From NCBI GenBank assembly GCA_029976075.1, contig JARKNW010000020.1:29244-93243 (forward strand): 64,000 bases of DNA. Direction: 5' to 3'. The notes below the pieces were generated by a model. It saw nothing but the letters and a program-made list of their open reading frames with translations, was not told where the DNA came from and did not search any database. The DNA is from Pleomorphomonas sp. GTDB taxonomy: Bacteria; Pseudomonadota; Alphaproteobacteria; Rhizobiales; Pleomorphomonadaceae. Both the position numbers and the translations under genes were made by a program. Of this stretch, positions 51,680-60,064 are shown in pieces; positions within the stretch are counted from its first letter, which is position 1, and the number at the start of each line of letters is the position of its first letter.

Positions 51680-52765
51680 ATGGCAAAAAAGAAGCGCGGA
51701 AAAGTCGCCACATGGGTTGGTATGGCTTCGCAGTACAAGGAATACCGCTACGGGACGCCAAGAAATGTCGGACTTCCCGGTGTGAAGTCGGTTCGGCCCG
51801 CCGTGCGTGGTCAAAGGCGCAAAGAAGTCGTTTCCGATATCATCGATCTGCTGCGAGGCTGGCATTACTCCCCCTTTGAATACGAGGGGGCAGCTCGCGC
51901 CGGGCTTCGATCCGGGTTGGTGTTGGCGGGAAGCAGATGGCCCGTAGCCGACTTTGAAGCCGAGCAGATCGTAGCTGAGGGGCTGGCGGTTCTCGGAGCC
52001 AAGCGCCCGTCATGGGAAGAGGGACAACCACGCTCTCTGGATCGTGGAGATGTTTGCGTACACTGCGGCAAGCCTATGCCGGAGGATCAGGTGAGTTCTG
52101 GTCGTAATGTTCGGTTCTGCTCGCCTGAATGCGCGAGGGCTGCAATCGAGGCCAGAAATACCGACGAACTCATGAAGTCACAGAACTTCAAGCAGGCTGC
52201 CGAGCACGTCATCAGACGGGAAAAGCTGAAGTCCAAGCCATGCAAGTACTGCGGCACCATGTTTCGCGCCTTCAACACCAAGGGCCACGAGAAGCAGGAG
52301 TTTTGCAGCCGGAAATGCGCCATAACATCGAGAAACCCGCTTCCCGATGTCGCATGCCGTGCCTGCGGGACGGTCTTTCATCCATATAACAAACGGTCTG
52401 TGTTCTGTTCGCGGGCCTGCTCAGACACTTACGACAGAGGCTACCGGTACACCGTGGTTTGCTCGTCTTGCGGCGAGATGTTTGCCGCCAAGAGCGCGAC
52501 AGCGCAGTTCTGTTCGACGGCTTGTTCCGGTGCTGCATCCAATTGGCGAACTGGTAAGATGCCTCCCAAGGTCAACCGACGTTTGTTTGATCTTGTATGG
52601 ACTGCCCCTATAGCCATCGAGCGCCATGAAGCCCAACAGGAGCAGCAGGGAGCCGGCGATGTCGTTACCCTATCGTTCAGTCAGTCGCCTTCACGGGCCG
52701 AGCATGAGCCTTCTACGGCCATGTTCCTGACCACGGGACTGTTTGATCAGATGATGGCCGCTTAG
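51680..52765 (+). CDS. Phage protein with four tandem CxxC-FCSxxC zinc fingers
   Basis: 361 aa, basic N-terminus (MAKKKRGKVA), then a ~75-residue alpha/beta region, then four cysteine quartets of pattern C-x2-C-x(13-17)-C-x3-C: Cys126/129/147/151, 188/191/209/213, 226/229/243/247, 261/264/278/282. Most have FCS before the third-fourth pair, like FCS or MYM-type treble-clef fingers. The Cys spacing suggests four bound zinc ions and nucleic-acid or protein binding. I know no such tail gene. It is the last gene of the structural operon, 3 bases after the chaperone, and sits where a tail-tip gene would be expected. Confidence 0.85.
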   Translation: MAKKKRGKVATWVGMASQYKEYRYGTPRNVGLPGVKSVRPAVRGQRRKEVVSDIIDLLRGWHYSPFEYEGAARAGLRSGLVLAGSRWPVADFEAEQIVAEGLAVLGAKRPSWEEGQPRSLDRGDVCVHCGKPMPEDQVSSGRNVRFCSPECARAAIEARNTDELMKSQNFKQAAEHVIRREKLKSKPCKYCGTMFRAFNTKGHEKQEFCSRKCAITSRNPLPDVACRACGTVFHPYNKRSVFCSRACSDTYDRGYRYTVVCSSCGEMFAAKSATAQFCSTACSGAASNWRTGKMPPKVNRRLFDLVWTAPIAIERHEAQQEQQGAGDVVTLSFSQSPSRAEHEPSTAMFLTTGLFDQMMAA

Positions 52766-52804
52766 GAGTTTGCGCCACGGCGGCGCAAATTGGCAGAGGG
52801 GTGG

Positions 52805-52827
52805 TTTTGCCCTACCACGGGGCAAAA
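52805..52827. terminator. Terminator between structural operon and reverse cargo
   Basis: TTTTGCCC (52805-52812) and GGGCAAAA (52820-52827) form an 8-bp stem with T tracts usable in both directions, between the convergent zinc-finger and membrane-protein genes. Confidence 0.6.
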
Positions 52828-52856
52828 TAAGCTTATTGCGTTGGAACTTCCCCTCC

Positions 52857-53663
52857 TTATGCCGTATTTGCCGGTGAAACGGAGTCCACACCGGCAAGTA
52901 CATCTTTTTGCTGTCTCTCAGCCTCCTTAAGCAGCTTCTCAGCCTCGGGATCGACCTCCAGCTTTGGACTCTTCTCAAACAAAATATTAGAAATAGACCC
53001 TCCTGGTATTACCAAATAATTCAATAGCGGCTGAATCCCCTTTGCAATCTTGCCGTCAAAAAGATCTAGTTGATCAGTCATCTTTCCAATTTCTGTATCG
53101 AAATCCAAAAAATACCTCTTCGTATTCTTTAGAACTACATACAAAAAATTACCATCAGAGCCCATAAGATACTCTTGCAAAATCCCTTTGTACATCAATA
53201 CCTTATTTTTCTCTATAACATTCGTCATTACATATACAGAAACAAGCTGTCTACTGCTCCCATAAAGCTCGCTAGACCACTTATTTTTGTAAAATACACG
53301 GAACGGCCTAGTTGAGACCAATAATCCAATTGCTATACCGATAACTGTCGAGATGAAGACGTATGAAACGACGCAAATGGCGTAATAATCAATATACAAA
53401 AAGGTGTTGAACGCCTCCCTCTCATCGTAATAAAGAGTTACACTTACGATATCGTAATAAAAAGATCGAAGAAAATACCGAATAAGGAAAATTAATATTG
53501 TGTGTATTACAACAGATACGGCAAATACTATAGATATATCGCCAAATACATTAGTTCTGACGAGTTCCGTATTTCGCCGTTGCCGAAGCGCTGACACATA
53601 AAAAAACGCTACCCCCGGAAGGAGTAGCGCTATCACCACGAGACTCGCAAAAGGCAGATTCAT
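52857..53663 (-). CDS. Low-G+C polytopic membrane protein (element cargo)
   Basis: 268 aa, three membrane helices (~7-27, 43-65, 92-115), the second followed by a ~27-residue outside loop rich in Tyr, then a ~150-residue cytoplasmic part (VSVYVMTNVIEKNKVLMYKG, YVVLKNTKRYFLDF) and a charged helical tail (DPEAEKLLKEAERQQKD). I cannot name the family; it recalls DUF6338-like membrane proteins in layout only. One counted line (53161-53220) is 32% G+C versus 62% in 51061-51120, so the gene was acquired separately. It follows a small gene by 10 bases on the same strand. Position at the end of the element and reverse orientation are typical of cargo such as defence or exclusion genes; its function is unproven. 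Confidence 0.72.
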   Translation of the reverse strand: MNLPFASLVVIALLLPGVAFFYVSALRQRRNTELVRTNVFGDISIVFAVSVVIHTILIFLIRYFLRSFYYDIVSVTLYYDEREAFNTFLYIDYYAICVVSYVFISTVIGIAIGLLVSTRPFRVFYKNKWSSELYGSSRQLVSVYVMTNVIEKNKVLMYKGILQEYLMGSDGNFLYVVLKNTKRYFLDFDTEIGKMTDQLDLFDGKIAKGIQPLLNYLVIPGGSISNILFEKSPKLEVDPEAEKLLKEAERQQKDVLAGVDSVSPANTA

Positions 53664-53673
53664 TTTGTTCTGC

Positions 53674-53856
53674 TCAAGCTACTTCGCGATGCCTTTCCAG
53701 CTCTCTTTGGATAAAAGATATGACATCGCTTAGTTTGGCAGCTTCACGACCCTTGGCGGACTCCTTTAGAGCTAGCGACACCAAATCGATGTCGCCATGC
53801 GCCAACTGAATGAGTCTCTCAATGATTTTGTCGTTCTGGGGGGACATGACGACCAT
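53674..53856 (-). CDS. Small helical protein paired with the cargo membrane protein
   Basis: 60 aa if it starts at the ATG with AAGGAG 6 bases upstream (53856); the open frame extends to 53934 (86 aa). Content is helical: KIIERLIQLAHGDIDLVSLA, then SDVISFIQRELERHREV. No family recognised. It lies 10 bases before the membrane-protein gene, so they form a two-gene unit; it could be a regulator or partner of that protein. Confidence 0.6.
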   Translation of the reverse strand: MVVMSPQNDKIIERLIQLAHGDIDLVSLALKESAKGREAAKLSDVISFIQRELERHREVA

Positions 53857-54196
53857 CATGGACTCCTTCAAATCAAACTCAGATGGACTCAATATCGCAT
53901 CCCATTCCCTCGCTCGCAAGGCCGTCGACGGCATTATGATGCAAACGTTCAGCTCTTAGTTCAAGCGCATCAGGCAGAACAGACGCATCGCCGGGAACGC
54001 CTGAGGTTGAAAAGAGGTGGCGGCATTACTCGCTGGGCAGCACCGTTTCTATGTTGCATCGCATGTTGCATGGAGTCGCCGGAGCTTGCTGGAAACTGGC
54101 GGAATTCCGGGGAATCCGCATGTAGCATGATGCAACATGAAATCAGCAACCCCCGCTAATGCGGGATGGCGTAAGTTACTGATTTCTCTAAGGGAA
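53857..54196. other. Right end of the element with arm-type repeats
   Basis: About 340 bases between the cargo and attR, with no gene unless the small protein uses the upstream start at 53934. It contains the promoter of the cargo pair (not located) and the CATGTTGCAT-type repeats at 54051-54139. A GCTAATGCGGG-type small hairpin (CCCCGC/GCGGG ~54151-54165) is also seen. Confidence 0.5.
54051..54139. repeat. Right arm-type repeats (CATGTTGCAT family)
   Basis: ATGTTGCAT at 54051-54059, CATGTTGCAT at 54062-54071, CATGTAGCAT at 54119-54128 (one change), and an inverted copy ATGCAACATG at 54130-54139. The same word lies inside the left end (35930-35950). Confidence 0.55.
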
Positions 54197-54251
54197 AAAT
54201 GGTACAGCTGGCTGGGCTTGAACCAGCGACCTTCGGAGCCACAATCCGACG
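54197..54251. repeat. attR: 55-bp core within tRNA-His
   Basis: Identical to 35843-35897. This copy completes the functional tRNA-His, so integration leaves the gene intact. Confidence 0.95.
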
Positions 54252-54276
54252 CTCTAGCCAACTGAGCTACAGCTGC
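54200..54276 (-). tRNA. tRNA-His (anticodon GTG), integration target
   Basis: 77 bases with encoded CCA. Acceptor GCAGCTG/CAGCTGT (one G-U), anticodon stem TCGGA/TCCGA around TTGTGGC (anticodon GTG), T-arm GCTGG-TTCAAGC-CCAGC. The discriminator is A73 and the base before G1 is T, so there is no encoded G-1; this is the known alphaproteobacterial exception. Confidence 0.96.
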
Positions 54277-54382
54277 ACATGACGGCGCGGAACCTAGTTG
54301 GATCATCCCGGCAATGCAAGCCCCCGCGAGCCACTTTTTTCTCGCCGGCGGCGATCGGTGTGCAAAAGCCTGAAAGCGGATG

Positions 54383-56089
54383 TCAGGCAGCAATCACCGC
54401 GCCGAGGAAGGCATCGATCGTCGAGCGAAGCTGGCTGGCCTCATCGGCGACCTCGCGAGAATCCCGATCGAGTCTCTGTGCCGCCGTTTCGGTTTCACGG
54501 GCCGTATCGAGGACGGCCGTCACGTTGGTCGCCACCTGCTGCGAGCCGGTAGCCGCCGCGCTGATCGAACGGCTGATGTTGCCCGTCGCATGACCTTGCT
54601 CTTCGACGGCAGTCGCTATGGCCCCCGTGTAACGATCGACTTCCTGCATGGTGGTGCTGATGGCCTGGATCGCCTCCACAGCATCGGCCGTCGCCTCCTG
54701 GATGTTGTCGACCTGAGCGGCTATTTCCTCCGTCGCCTTGGCAGTTTGGCCGGCGAGGCTCTTCACTTCCGACGCAACGACGGCAAATCCCTTGCCGGCC
54801 TCGCCGGCGCGCGCAGCCTCGATCGTGGCGTTGAGGGCGAGAAGGTTGGTCTGTTCTGCAATGGCGCGGATCAGGGTAACCACTTCGCCGATCTTGGTCG
54901 CACCGGCGGCGAGACGGTTGATCTTGTTGTCCGCATCGCGTGTGCCGCGCGCCGCGTCGGCGACTATGGCGCTGGTGCGCTTGATCTGGGTTGATATATC
55001 GCCGATCGAGGTCGCGAGTTCCTCGGTTGCCGAGGCGACGGTTTGAACGTTCTCAGTGGCGTCGCACGACGCGCTGGAGGCGGCTCCGGCATCCTGCACC
55101 GTGCGCACGGCGCCCGTTCCCAATGAACCGGCTGTCGCCAGGAGATCCTCGACCGTCTTGTTGACCGCGCCGAGCGCCGTCCGTGTTGCCGACCGGAAAT
55201 CGTCGATCAGCGCCTCGATGCGCTCCTGTCTCTTGGCACGCTCGGTCGCTCCCATGCTCTTGTCTTGTTCGAGCGAGATCCGGGTGAGGGCGCTTTCCTT
55301 CAGAACAACGACCGCCCGAGCAATGCTGCCCACCTCGTTGCCGTATTTGGCGTAGGGAACATCTTGCGAAAGGTCGTCGCGCGCTATGTGTTCCATCAGC
55401 TTTGAGAGCTGTGCCACCGGCCGAATGAGGCGCGCTACCAGCACCGATGCGCCGACGGACATGATGACCGCCAGCAGAAGACCGAGCAGCGAAATCTTCA
55501 GCACCAGCCCATCCTTGGTGGCAGCGACCGTCACCTCGGGAATACCCGCAAACAAGATGCCGACGACTTGTCCCGCAGGATTCTTGATTGGAGTATAGAT
55601 CGTGAGATATGGCACACCGAGGATGGCTGCCTGTCCGGTGAAGCTGTGCCCCTGCTTGATCGCCGCGTAGGCAGGTGAGGTCTTGCCGAGATCGGTCCCC
55701 ACCGCGCGACTGCCGTCCGCCTTCTTGACCGACGTCGTCACGCGCGTGAAATCATCTTTCGCGGCATCATAGGCGAAGATTGTCGCAGCAGCGCCGGCCG
55801 TACGCGTGAGGTTGTCGATGAGGTCATGGGTTGGAAAGGTGGGAATGGCCGGCAACTCGATATGATCGACCGCATCTCCCGACCATGCGATCGTCGTGCC
55901 GGCAAAGTCTTTCTGCAGCAGCAGGGCGCCGGTCCGGATGGCAATCATCTGTTTCTCAAGCGCCTGCCGCGCGGCGTCTGCCGAGAGCGTCGTGTAAACG
56001 ACCGACAGCAACAGGCCCACGGTCAGCGTGATGAATATGGCGACAGCCGCACCGATGACCTTCCACAACTTGACCCGATTGAGGAACAT
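54383..56089 (-). CDS. Methyl-accepting chemotaxis protein with single Cache-type sensor
   Basis: 568 aa. Membrane segment ~10-32, periplasmic Cache domain (~35-190: [40 protein letters not shown], a Cache_3/Cache_2-like fold that binds small organic acids or amines), second segment ~195-220, HAMP, and signalling tip [20 protein letters not shown]. The C-terminus has no CheR tether. The start at 56089 lies near the 5' end of a 375-base spacer. Ligand unknown. Confidence 0.92.
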   Translation of the reverse strand: MFLNRVKLWKVIGAAVAIFITLTVGLLLSVVYTTLSADAARQALEKQMIAIRTGALLLQKDFAGTTIAWSGDAVDHIELPAIPTFPTHDLIDNLTRTAGAAATIFAYDAAKDDFTRVTTSVKKADGSRAVGTDLGKTSPAYAAIKQGHSFTGQAAILGVPYLTIYTPIKNPAGQVVGILFAGIPEVTVAATKDGLVLKISLLGLLLAVIMSVGASVLVARLIRPVAQLSKLMEHIARDDLSQDVPYAKYGNEVGSIARAVVVLKESALTRISLEQDKSMGATERAKRQERIEALIDDFRSATRTALGAVNKTVEDLLATAGSLGTGAVRTVQDAGAASSASCDATENVQTVASATEELATSIGDISTQIKRTSAIVADAARGTRDADNKINRLAAGATKIGEVVTLIRAIAEQTNLLALNATIEAARAGEAGKGFAVVASEVKSLAGQTAKATEEIAAQVDNIQEATADAVEAIQAISTTMQEVDRYTGAIATAVEEQGHATGNISRSISAAATGSQQVATNVTAVLDTARETETAAQRLDRDSREVADEASQLRSTIDAFLGAVIAA

Positions 56090-56464
56090 TTTCAGCTTCT
56101 TATGTCAAAACTACTGACGGCTAGGATTGCGCCGACAATGATGAACCGAGACTTAAGGTCAACGTCATCGACGCCATTTCATGTCGATGCTTCTCGTAAA
56201 AGATCGCGCCGGGTCTGGATGCGTTGGTACTGCCGTCAACAAGCAATTGTTCGACAACTCGCAGCGCCCGTTAACCGCTTGTTCAGCCTTCGAACCTTTT
56301 CTTGCGATAGAATTTCGCCTCGCAAGGGAAAGAAAAGCTTTCCGCGCTTATTTGTTGCATAGCTGCTGGAAAAAGATCGCAGAGCCGTCGTCTGGTCTTC
56401 CGGCTTCCCCGCGACAGGTTCGGTTCAGCTTGCGGAGGTAGAGCGTTCATCGAGGGAGGGTGTC
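56090..56464. other. Intergenic region between chemoreceptor and one-TM protein
   Basis: 375 bases between divergent genes; short frames look like noise. No clear promoter boxes or repeats apart from generally lower G+C at 56090-56350. Confidence 0.4.
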
Positions 56465-56950
56465 ATGCAGTCACGAGTCATCGCTTCGCAACACACTTCG
56501 ATCGGTACGCCCATCAAGAAGAAGGGCGGGAAGGCCTCTGCCATGGCGGCTCGCCGCCGCAAAGGTGGCGGGCATCAAGACGCTCGCTCCATCATGATTG
56601 CCGCCTTTGTGGCACTTGTCCTCGCCTCGGTCGTTGCGGCGATCTGGGTCTACGTGAAGCCTTTTCCGGTAGCCTCCTCCGACCCGGGACCTCGCCCGCC
56701 ACCGAGCGTCGCCGATCTCGAAGCCAAGAAGACACATTCTTACTGGAAGGTCGGCAGCAGCACTTACCGGCACTACATCACGGATACCGGCACAGGCGAG
56801 ATCGTCGATGCGGGCACGGTAACCGTGAAGGAAATGCTGGAGCAGGGCATCGAGGTTCCCGGCTACAGCATGCCCGGAAAGGTGACTGCCTCAAGTGGTT
56901 CCTCGGAGCTCGCCGCCCGCTTCCAGGCGATCCAGGACCACCTCAAGTAG
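56465..56950 (+). CDS. One-TM protein with basic cytoplasmic N-terminus
   Basis: 161 aa. Basic, Lys/Arg/Gly-rich N-terminus (AARRRKGGGHQDARS), one membrane helix (~43-65), Pro-rich linker (DPGPRPPPS) and a ~90-residue periplasmic part (YWKVGSSTYRHYITDTGTGE). No family recognised. ATG after GGGAGGGTGTC. It ends 8 bases into the convergent cyclodeaminase gene. Confidence 0.75.
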   Translation: MQSRVIASQHTSIGTPIKKKGGKASAMAARRRKGGGHQDARSIMIAAFVALVLASVVAAIWVYVKPFPVASSDPGPRPPPSVADLEAKKTHSYWKVGSSTYRHYITDTGTGEIVDAGTVTVKEMLEQGIEVPGYSMPGKVTASSGSSELAARFQAIQDHLK

Positions 56951-57998
56951 CGGCCAGCTCGGCGCGAGCCAGCATGCCGTAGAGGTCGCGCGGCTCATCG
57001 GGATCGGCCAGCAGGTCGAGCTCCTGGTAAAAGGGTGTACCTGCCAGTTTGTCGCGCACATAGCGCAAGGCTGAAAAGTCCTCGATGGCGAACCCCACGG
57101 AGTCGAACAGCGTCACCTCGCCGGGTGATGTGCGACCGGGCGCCGTGCCGCGAAGGACTTCCCAGAACTCGGTGACGGGATGATCGGCCGGAAGCTGCTG
57201 GATCTCGCCCTCGATCCGCGTCTGGGGCGCATATTCCACGAAGATCGACGATCGTGTGAGGATGTCGCGGTGCAGTTCCGTCTTTCCGGGACAATCGCCG
57301 CCGACCGCGTTGATGTGGACACCGGAGCCAACCATGTTGTCGGTGAGAATGGTGGCATACTGCTTGTCGGCGGTTACCGTGGTGATGACATTCGCCCCTT
57401 CGACAGCTTCCTGCCCTGATCGGCAAACGGTTATCGCAAATCCAAGCGAGGCAAGGTTACGCCGGCATTTCTCGGTTGCCGACGGATCGATGTCATAGAG
57501 ACGCAGATCACGAATGCCGAGAAGGGCTCGGAAGGCCAATGCCTGGAATTCCGACTGCGCACCATTGCCGATGATGGCCATCGTGGATGTGCTGTTCGGT
57601 GCGAGGCGGCGCGCGGCCATTGCCGACGTTGCGCCGGTCCTCAGCGCAGTCAGCAACGTCATTTCCGAAAGCAGCATCGGGTAGCCGGAACCGACATCTG
57701 CCAGGACGCCGAAAGCCGTCACGGTCTGCTTTCCCTCACGCATGTTCTTGGGGTGGCCGTTGACATACTTGAAGCCGTAGAGCGCACCGTCGGACGTCGG
57801 CATCAGCTCGATGACCCCATCGACCGAATGGGAGGCGATGCGTGGCGTTTTGTCGAAGGTTGGCCAGCGACAAAAATCCTCCTCGATGTAAGCGGCGAGT
57901 TCGACGAGGAAGCGCTCGACGCCGACGCTGAGCACCAGCCGCATCATGTTGTCGACCGAGACAAACGGGACAATGGCGAGCGGGGAAATGGTTTTCAT
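56943..57998 (-). CDS. ocd: Ornithine cyclodeaminase
   Basis: 351-aa mu-crystallin-family enzyme that turns L-ornithine into L-proline and ammonia with bound NAD. LYGFKYVNGHPKN near the substrate site, Rossmann motif MAIIGNGAQSEFQALA, INAVGGDCPGKTEL with the conserved catalytic Asp, and SVGFAIEDFSALRYV are diagnostic. It overlaps the arginase stop by 4 bases, so the two form an arginine -> ornithine -> proline operon. ATG at 57998. Confidence 0.95.
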   Translation of the reverse strand: MKTISPLAIVPFVSVDNMMRLVLSVGVERFLVELAAYIEEDFCRWPTFDKTPRIASHSVDGVIELMPTSDGALYGFKYVNGHPKNMREGKQTVTAFGVLADVGSGYPMLLSEMTLLTALRTGATSAMAARRLAPNSTSTMAIIGNGAQSEFQALAFRALLGIRDLRLYDIDPSATEKCRRNLASLGFAITVCRSGQEAVEGANVITTVTADKQYATILTDNMVGSGVHINAVGGDCPGKTELHRDILTRSSIFVEYAPQTRIEGEIQQLPADHPVTEFWEVLRGTAPGRTSPGEVTLFDSVGFAIEDFSALRYVRDKLAGTPFYQELDLLADPDEPRDLYGMLARAELAAT

Positions 57999-58921
57999 GC
58001 TGCGAAGCTCCGGGTCGGGCGGTCCATGACGGTACGGCCCATCAGGCTGGCGAGAAGGTCGACCATCAGCGTGGCGGTACGTCCGCGCTCGTCGAGGAAC
58101 GGGTTGAGTTCCACGAGATCGATCGAGGAGACCAGGCCGCTATCGTGCAGCATCTCCATGATCAGGTGTGCCTCGCGGAAGGTGGCTCCTCCCGGCACCG
58201 TTGTGCCGACACCAGGGGCAATCGAGGGGTCGATGAAATCCACATCGAGACTGACATGCAGACGACCATTGACCGCCGCCACGCGCTCGAGGAAGCGCCA
58301 GACGAGGGTGCCGATGCCGTGCTCGTCAAGGGCACGCATGTCGTGAACGGTGATGCCCGATCCGACGAGGGCACGACGTTCGGCCGGGTCGACCGAGCGG
58401 ATACCGACCATGGTGACGTTGCCGGGCGGCACCGGGTGGGAAAGGGACGGGTAACAATCCTGGAAGCCGCTCGCCCCGGTAAAGTAGGCAACCGGCGTAC
58501 CATGCAGATTGCCGCTCTGGGTGGTCTCGAGGGTGTGAAAGTCGGTGTGTGCATCCAGCCAAAGCACGAACAGGGGGCGCCCTTCTTCCGCTGCGCGGCG
58601 CGCGATGCCGGGCACCGTACCGGCAGCAAGCGCGTGGTCCCCGCCGAGGAACACCGGCAACGCTCCGTCACTGGCGCGGTGAGCGGCCTCAGTCACCGTT
58701 CCAATCCAGGCCGCGATTTCCGGAAGTCTGCGAAGGTGAGGGTAGGGAGGCGTCACGGTCGGCAGAGGACCGCGTTCGATGTTGCCGAGATCCTCCACTT
58801 CGTGGCCGAGTTCGGTGATCGCTTCGACGATGCCTGCCGTGCGATAGGCGCTCGGCCCCATTTCGCAGCCCATGCGGCCGGCACCGTCTTCGACCGGAAT
58901 CCCCAGTAGCCTTACCTTCAT
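57995..58921 (-). CDS. rocF: Arginase
   Basis: 308-aa ureohydrolase splitting L-arginine to urea and ornithine. The manganese-ligand motifs are complete: GGDHALA, WLDAHTDFHT and SLDVDFIDPSIAPG; the C-terminal VELNPFLDERG is also conserved. First gene of the operon with ornithine cyclodeaminase. An Lrp/AsnC regulator diverges from it. Confidence 0.95.
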   Translation of the reverse strand: MKVRLLGIPVEDGAGRMGCEMGPSAYRTAGIVEAITELGHEVEDLGNIERGPLPTVTPPYPHLRRLPEIAAWIGTVTEAAHRASDGALPVFLGGDHALAAGTVPGIARRAAEEGRPLFVLWLDAHTDFHTLETTQSGNLHGTPVAYFTGASGFQDCYPSLSHPVPPGNVTMVGIRSVDPAERRALVGSGITVHDMRALDEHGIGTLVWRFLERVAAVNGRLHVSLDVDFIDPSIAPGVGTTVPGGATFREAHLIMEMLHDSGLVSSIDLVELNPFLDERGRTATLMVDLLASLMGRTVMDRPTRSFAA

Positions 58922-59052
58922 GCTCGTTCACCCTCGCCGTTGGAGCGCCGGCATCAAGCCATTGTCGGCCGGCGAAGTGAACACGCAGGATTGGCAATCT
59001 AAACGGATTGGCTTATCAAATTGACAGTTCGATTATCCAAAACGGTGGTTTA

Positions 59053-59499
59053 ATGGACCGGCTCGATCAGCAATTGGTGACGCTGCTACGTCACGACGGC
59101 CGTCGGTCGGTGTCCGACATTGCTTTGGAACTTGGTGTTTCGCGCGCTACGGTGCGAGCCCGCATGGAACGGCTCGAGCGCGATGGCGACATCCTCGGGT
59201 ACACGGTCATCCTGCGCAACGACGCCATCGAGGTCCCGGTTCGCGCGGTCATGATGATCGAAATCGAGGGGCACGTGCTCGACAAGGTGATCCGTCAGCT
59301 CGGTGGTCTTCCCGAGGTGGCGGCAATTCACACCACCAACGGCCGCTGGGATCTGGTTGTCGAACTGGGAGCAGCCACTCTGACCGAGTTCGATACCGTG
59401 CTTCGCAAGATAAGGCTGCTGCCGGGCATTACTGGTTCCGACACCAGCCTGCTTTTGACGACGCCACGCACGACGCGCGCCCGCCTGAACCCGGGCTGA
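59053..59499 (+). CDS. Lrp/AsnC-family regulator
   Basis: 148 aa. Helix-turn-helix (LLRHDGRRSVSDIALELGVS, RATVRARMERL) and a RAM effector domain (AVMMIEIEGHVLDKVIRQLG, WDLVVELGAATLTEFDTVL). It diverges from arginase, so it probably activates the arginine-degradation operon in response to an amino acid, as known for rhizobial and agrobacterial relatives. ATG at 59053 is preceded by GGTGG; the earlier TTG at 59008 lies in the promoter region. Its last 71 bases overlap the PilZ gene on the other strand. Confidence 0.88.
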   Translation: MDRLDQQLVTLLRHDGRRSVSDIALELGVSRATVRARMERLERDGDILGYTVILRNDAIEVPVRAVMMIEIEGHVLDKVIRQLGGLPEVAAIHTTNGRWDLVVELGAATLTEFDTVLRKIRLLPGITGSDTSLLLTTPRTTRARLNPG

Positions 59500-59914
59500 T
59501 GCCACGGCAATGGGACGAAGGAGCGTCGGAGGAGGTCAGCACGATATCGTTGGCCCAGCTTTCCGACCGCGCGTTGCCTGTATCTAGCCTGGTGTCGAGA
59601 GTGATGCCCACCTCATCGCCTCTTTGCCAGACGATCCGGCCTGTCGTCATGCGGTGGCAGCAGGGAATGAACATGCTGATCGCATCGCCCGGAGCAAGGA
59701 TCGCGTGCGCCGTCAGACGCAGGCGGCAGCCCGACGGACTGAGATTTTCGATCACGCAGCCGATCGGTGCCGTCAGTCCTTCGCAATTGAGCGCTGCGAC
59801 GCGGTTGCAATCATGGCGTGGTTCGTGACGCTCTTCGAAACTGTGCACCGCAGGATGGCGCATCCGATTGAAAAGGTCGAACAACTCCGGGTCGAGAGAG
59901 GCGGGCCTGGGCAT
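59429..59914 (-). CDS. PilZ-domain protein (c-di-GMP binding)
   Basis: 161 aa. RHEPRHDCNR (~28-37) gives the RxxxR motif and IENLSPSGCRLRL the N/DxSxxG motif of c-di-GMP-binding PilZ domains; the barrel continues to ~115 (GRIVWQRGDEVGITLD). The Ser/Gly-rich 45-residue C-terminus is encoded partly within the antisense overlap with the Lrp gene. Clear ribosome site not seen. Probably a cytoplasmic effector of c-di-GMP, fitting the PleD cyclase 2.5 kb away. Confidence 0.85.
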   Translation of the reverse strand: MPRPASLDPELFDLFNRMRHPAVHSFEERHEPRHDCNRVAALNCEGLTAPIGCVIENLSPSGCRLRLTAHAILAPGDAISMFIPCCHRMTTGRIVWQRGDEVGITLDTRLDTGNARSESWANDIVLTSSDAPSSHCRGISPGSGGRASCVASSKAGWCRNQ

Positions 59915-60064
59915 CTGAACGCAACTTCATGCTGATTTCGGCGTGTCCTCGCACATTCCGCAGTTGTACTCAATGAAAAGAAAAATTGACAAAAATCGCG
60001 CTTAACGAATGGTAATCAATTGATAACACTGGTCGAACGGTGGCATACCCCTTTGGGGCACCGT

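Larger units (their letters stand above)
35843..54251. mobile_element. Compact phage-like integrated element (18,354 bp) in tRNA-His
   Basis: Bounded by 55-bp perfect direct repeats (35843-35897, 54197-54251) that duplicate the 3' part of tRNA-His from the anticodon stem to CCA. A tyrosine integrase lies just inside the left end. Then follow a repressor/xis-like switch, an initiator-like gene with iterons, and one structural operon (portal to tape measure) whose genes overlap or nearly touch. At the right end are a zinc-finger gene and a reverse-strand low-G+C pair. No frame is visibly broken. Missing are tail tip, receptor-binding, holin and endolysin genes, so it is either a tail-deficient satellite, a trimmed prophage or an unusual minimal phage. 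Confidence 0.9.

Noticed and set aside
59008..59052. TTG start for the Lrp-type regulator
   Set aside because: It would add 15 residues encoded by the AT-rich promoter region; the ATG at 59053 gives the normal family length.
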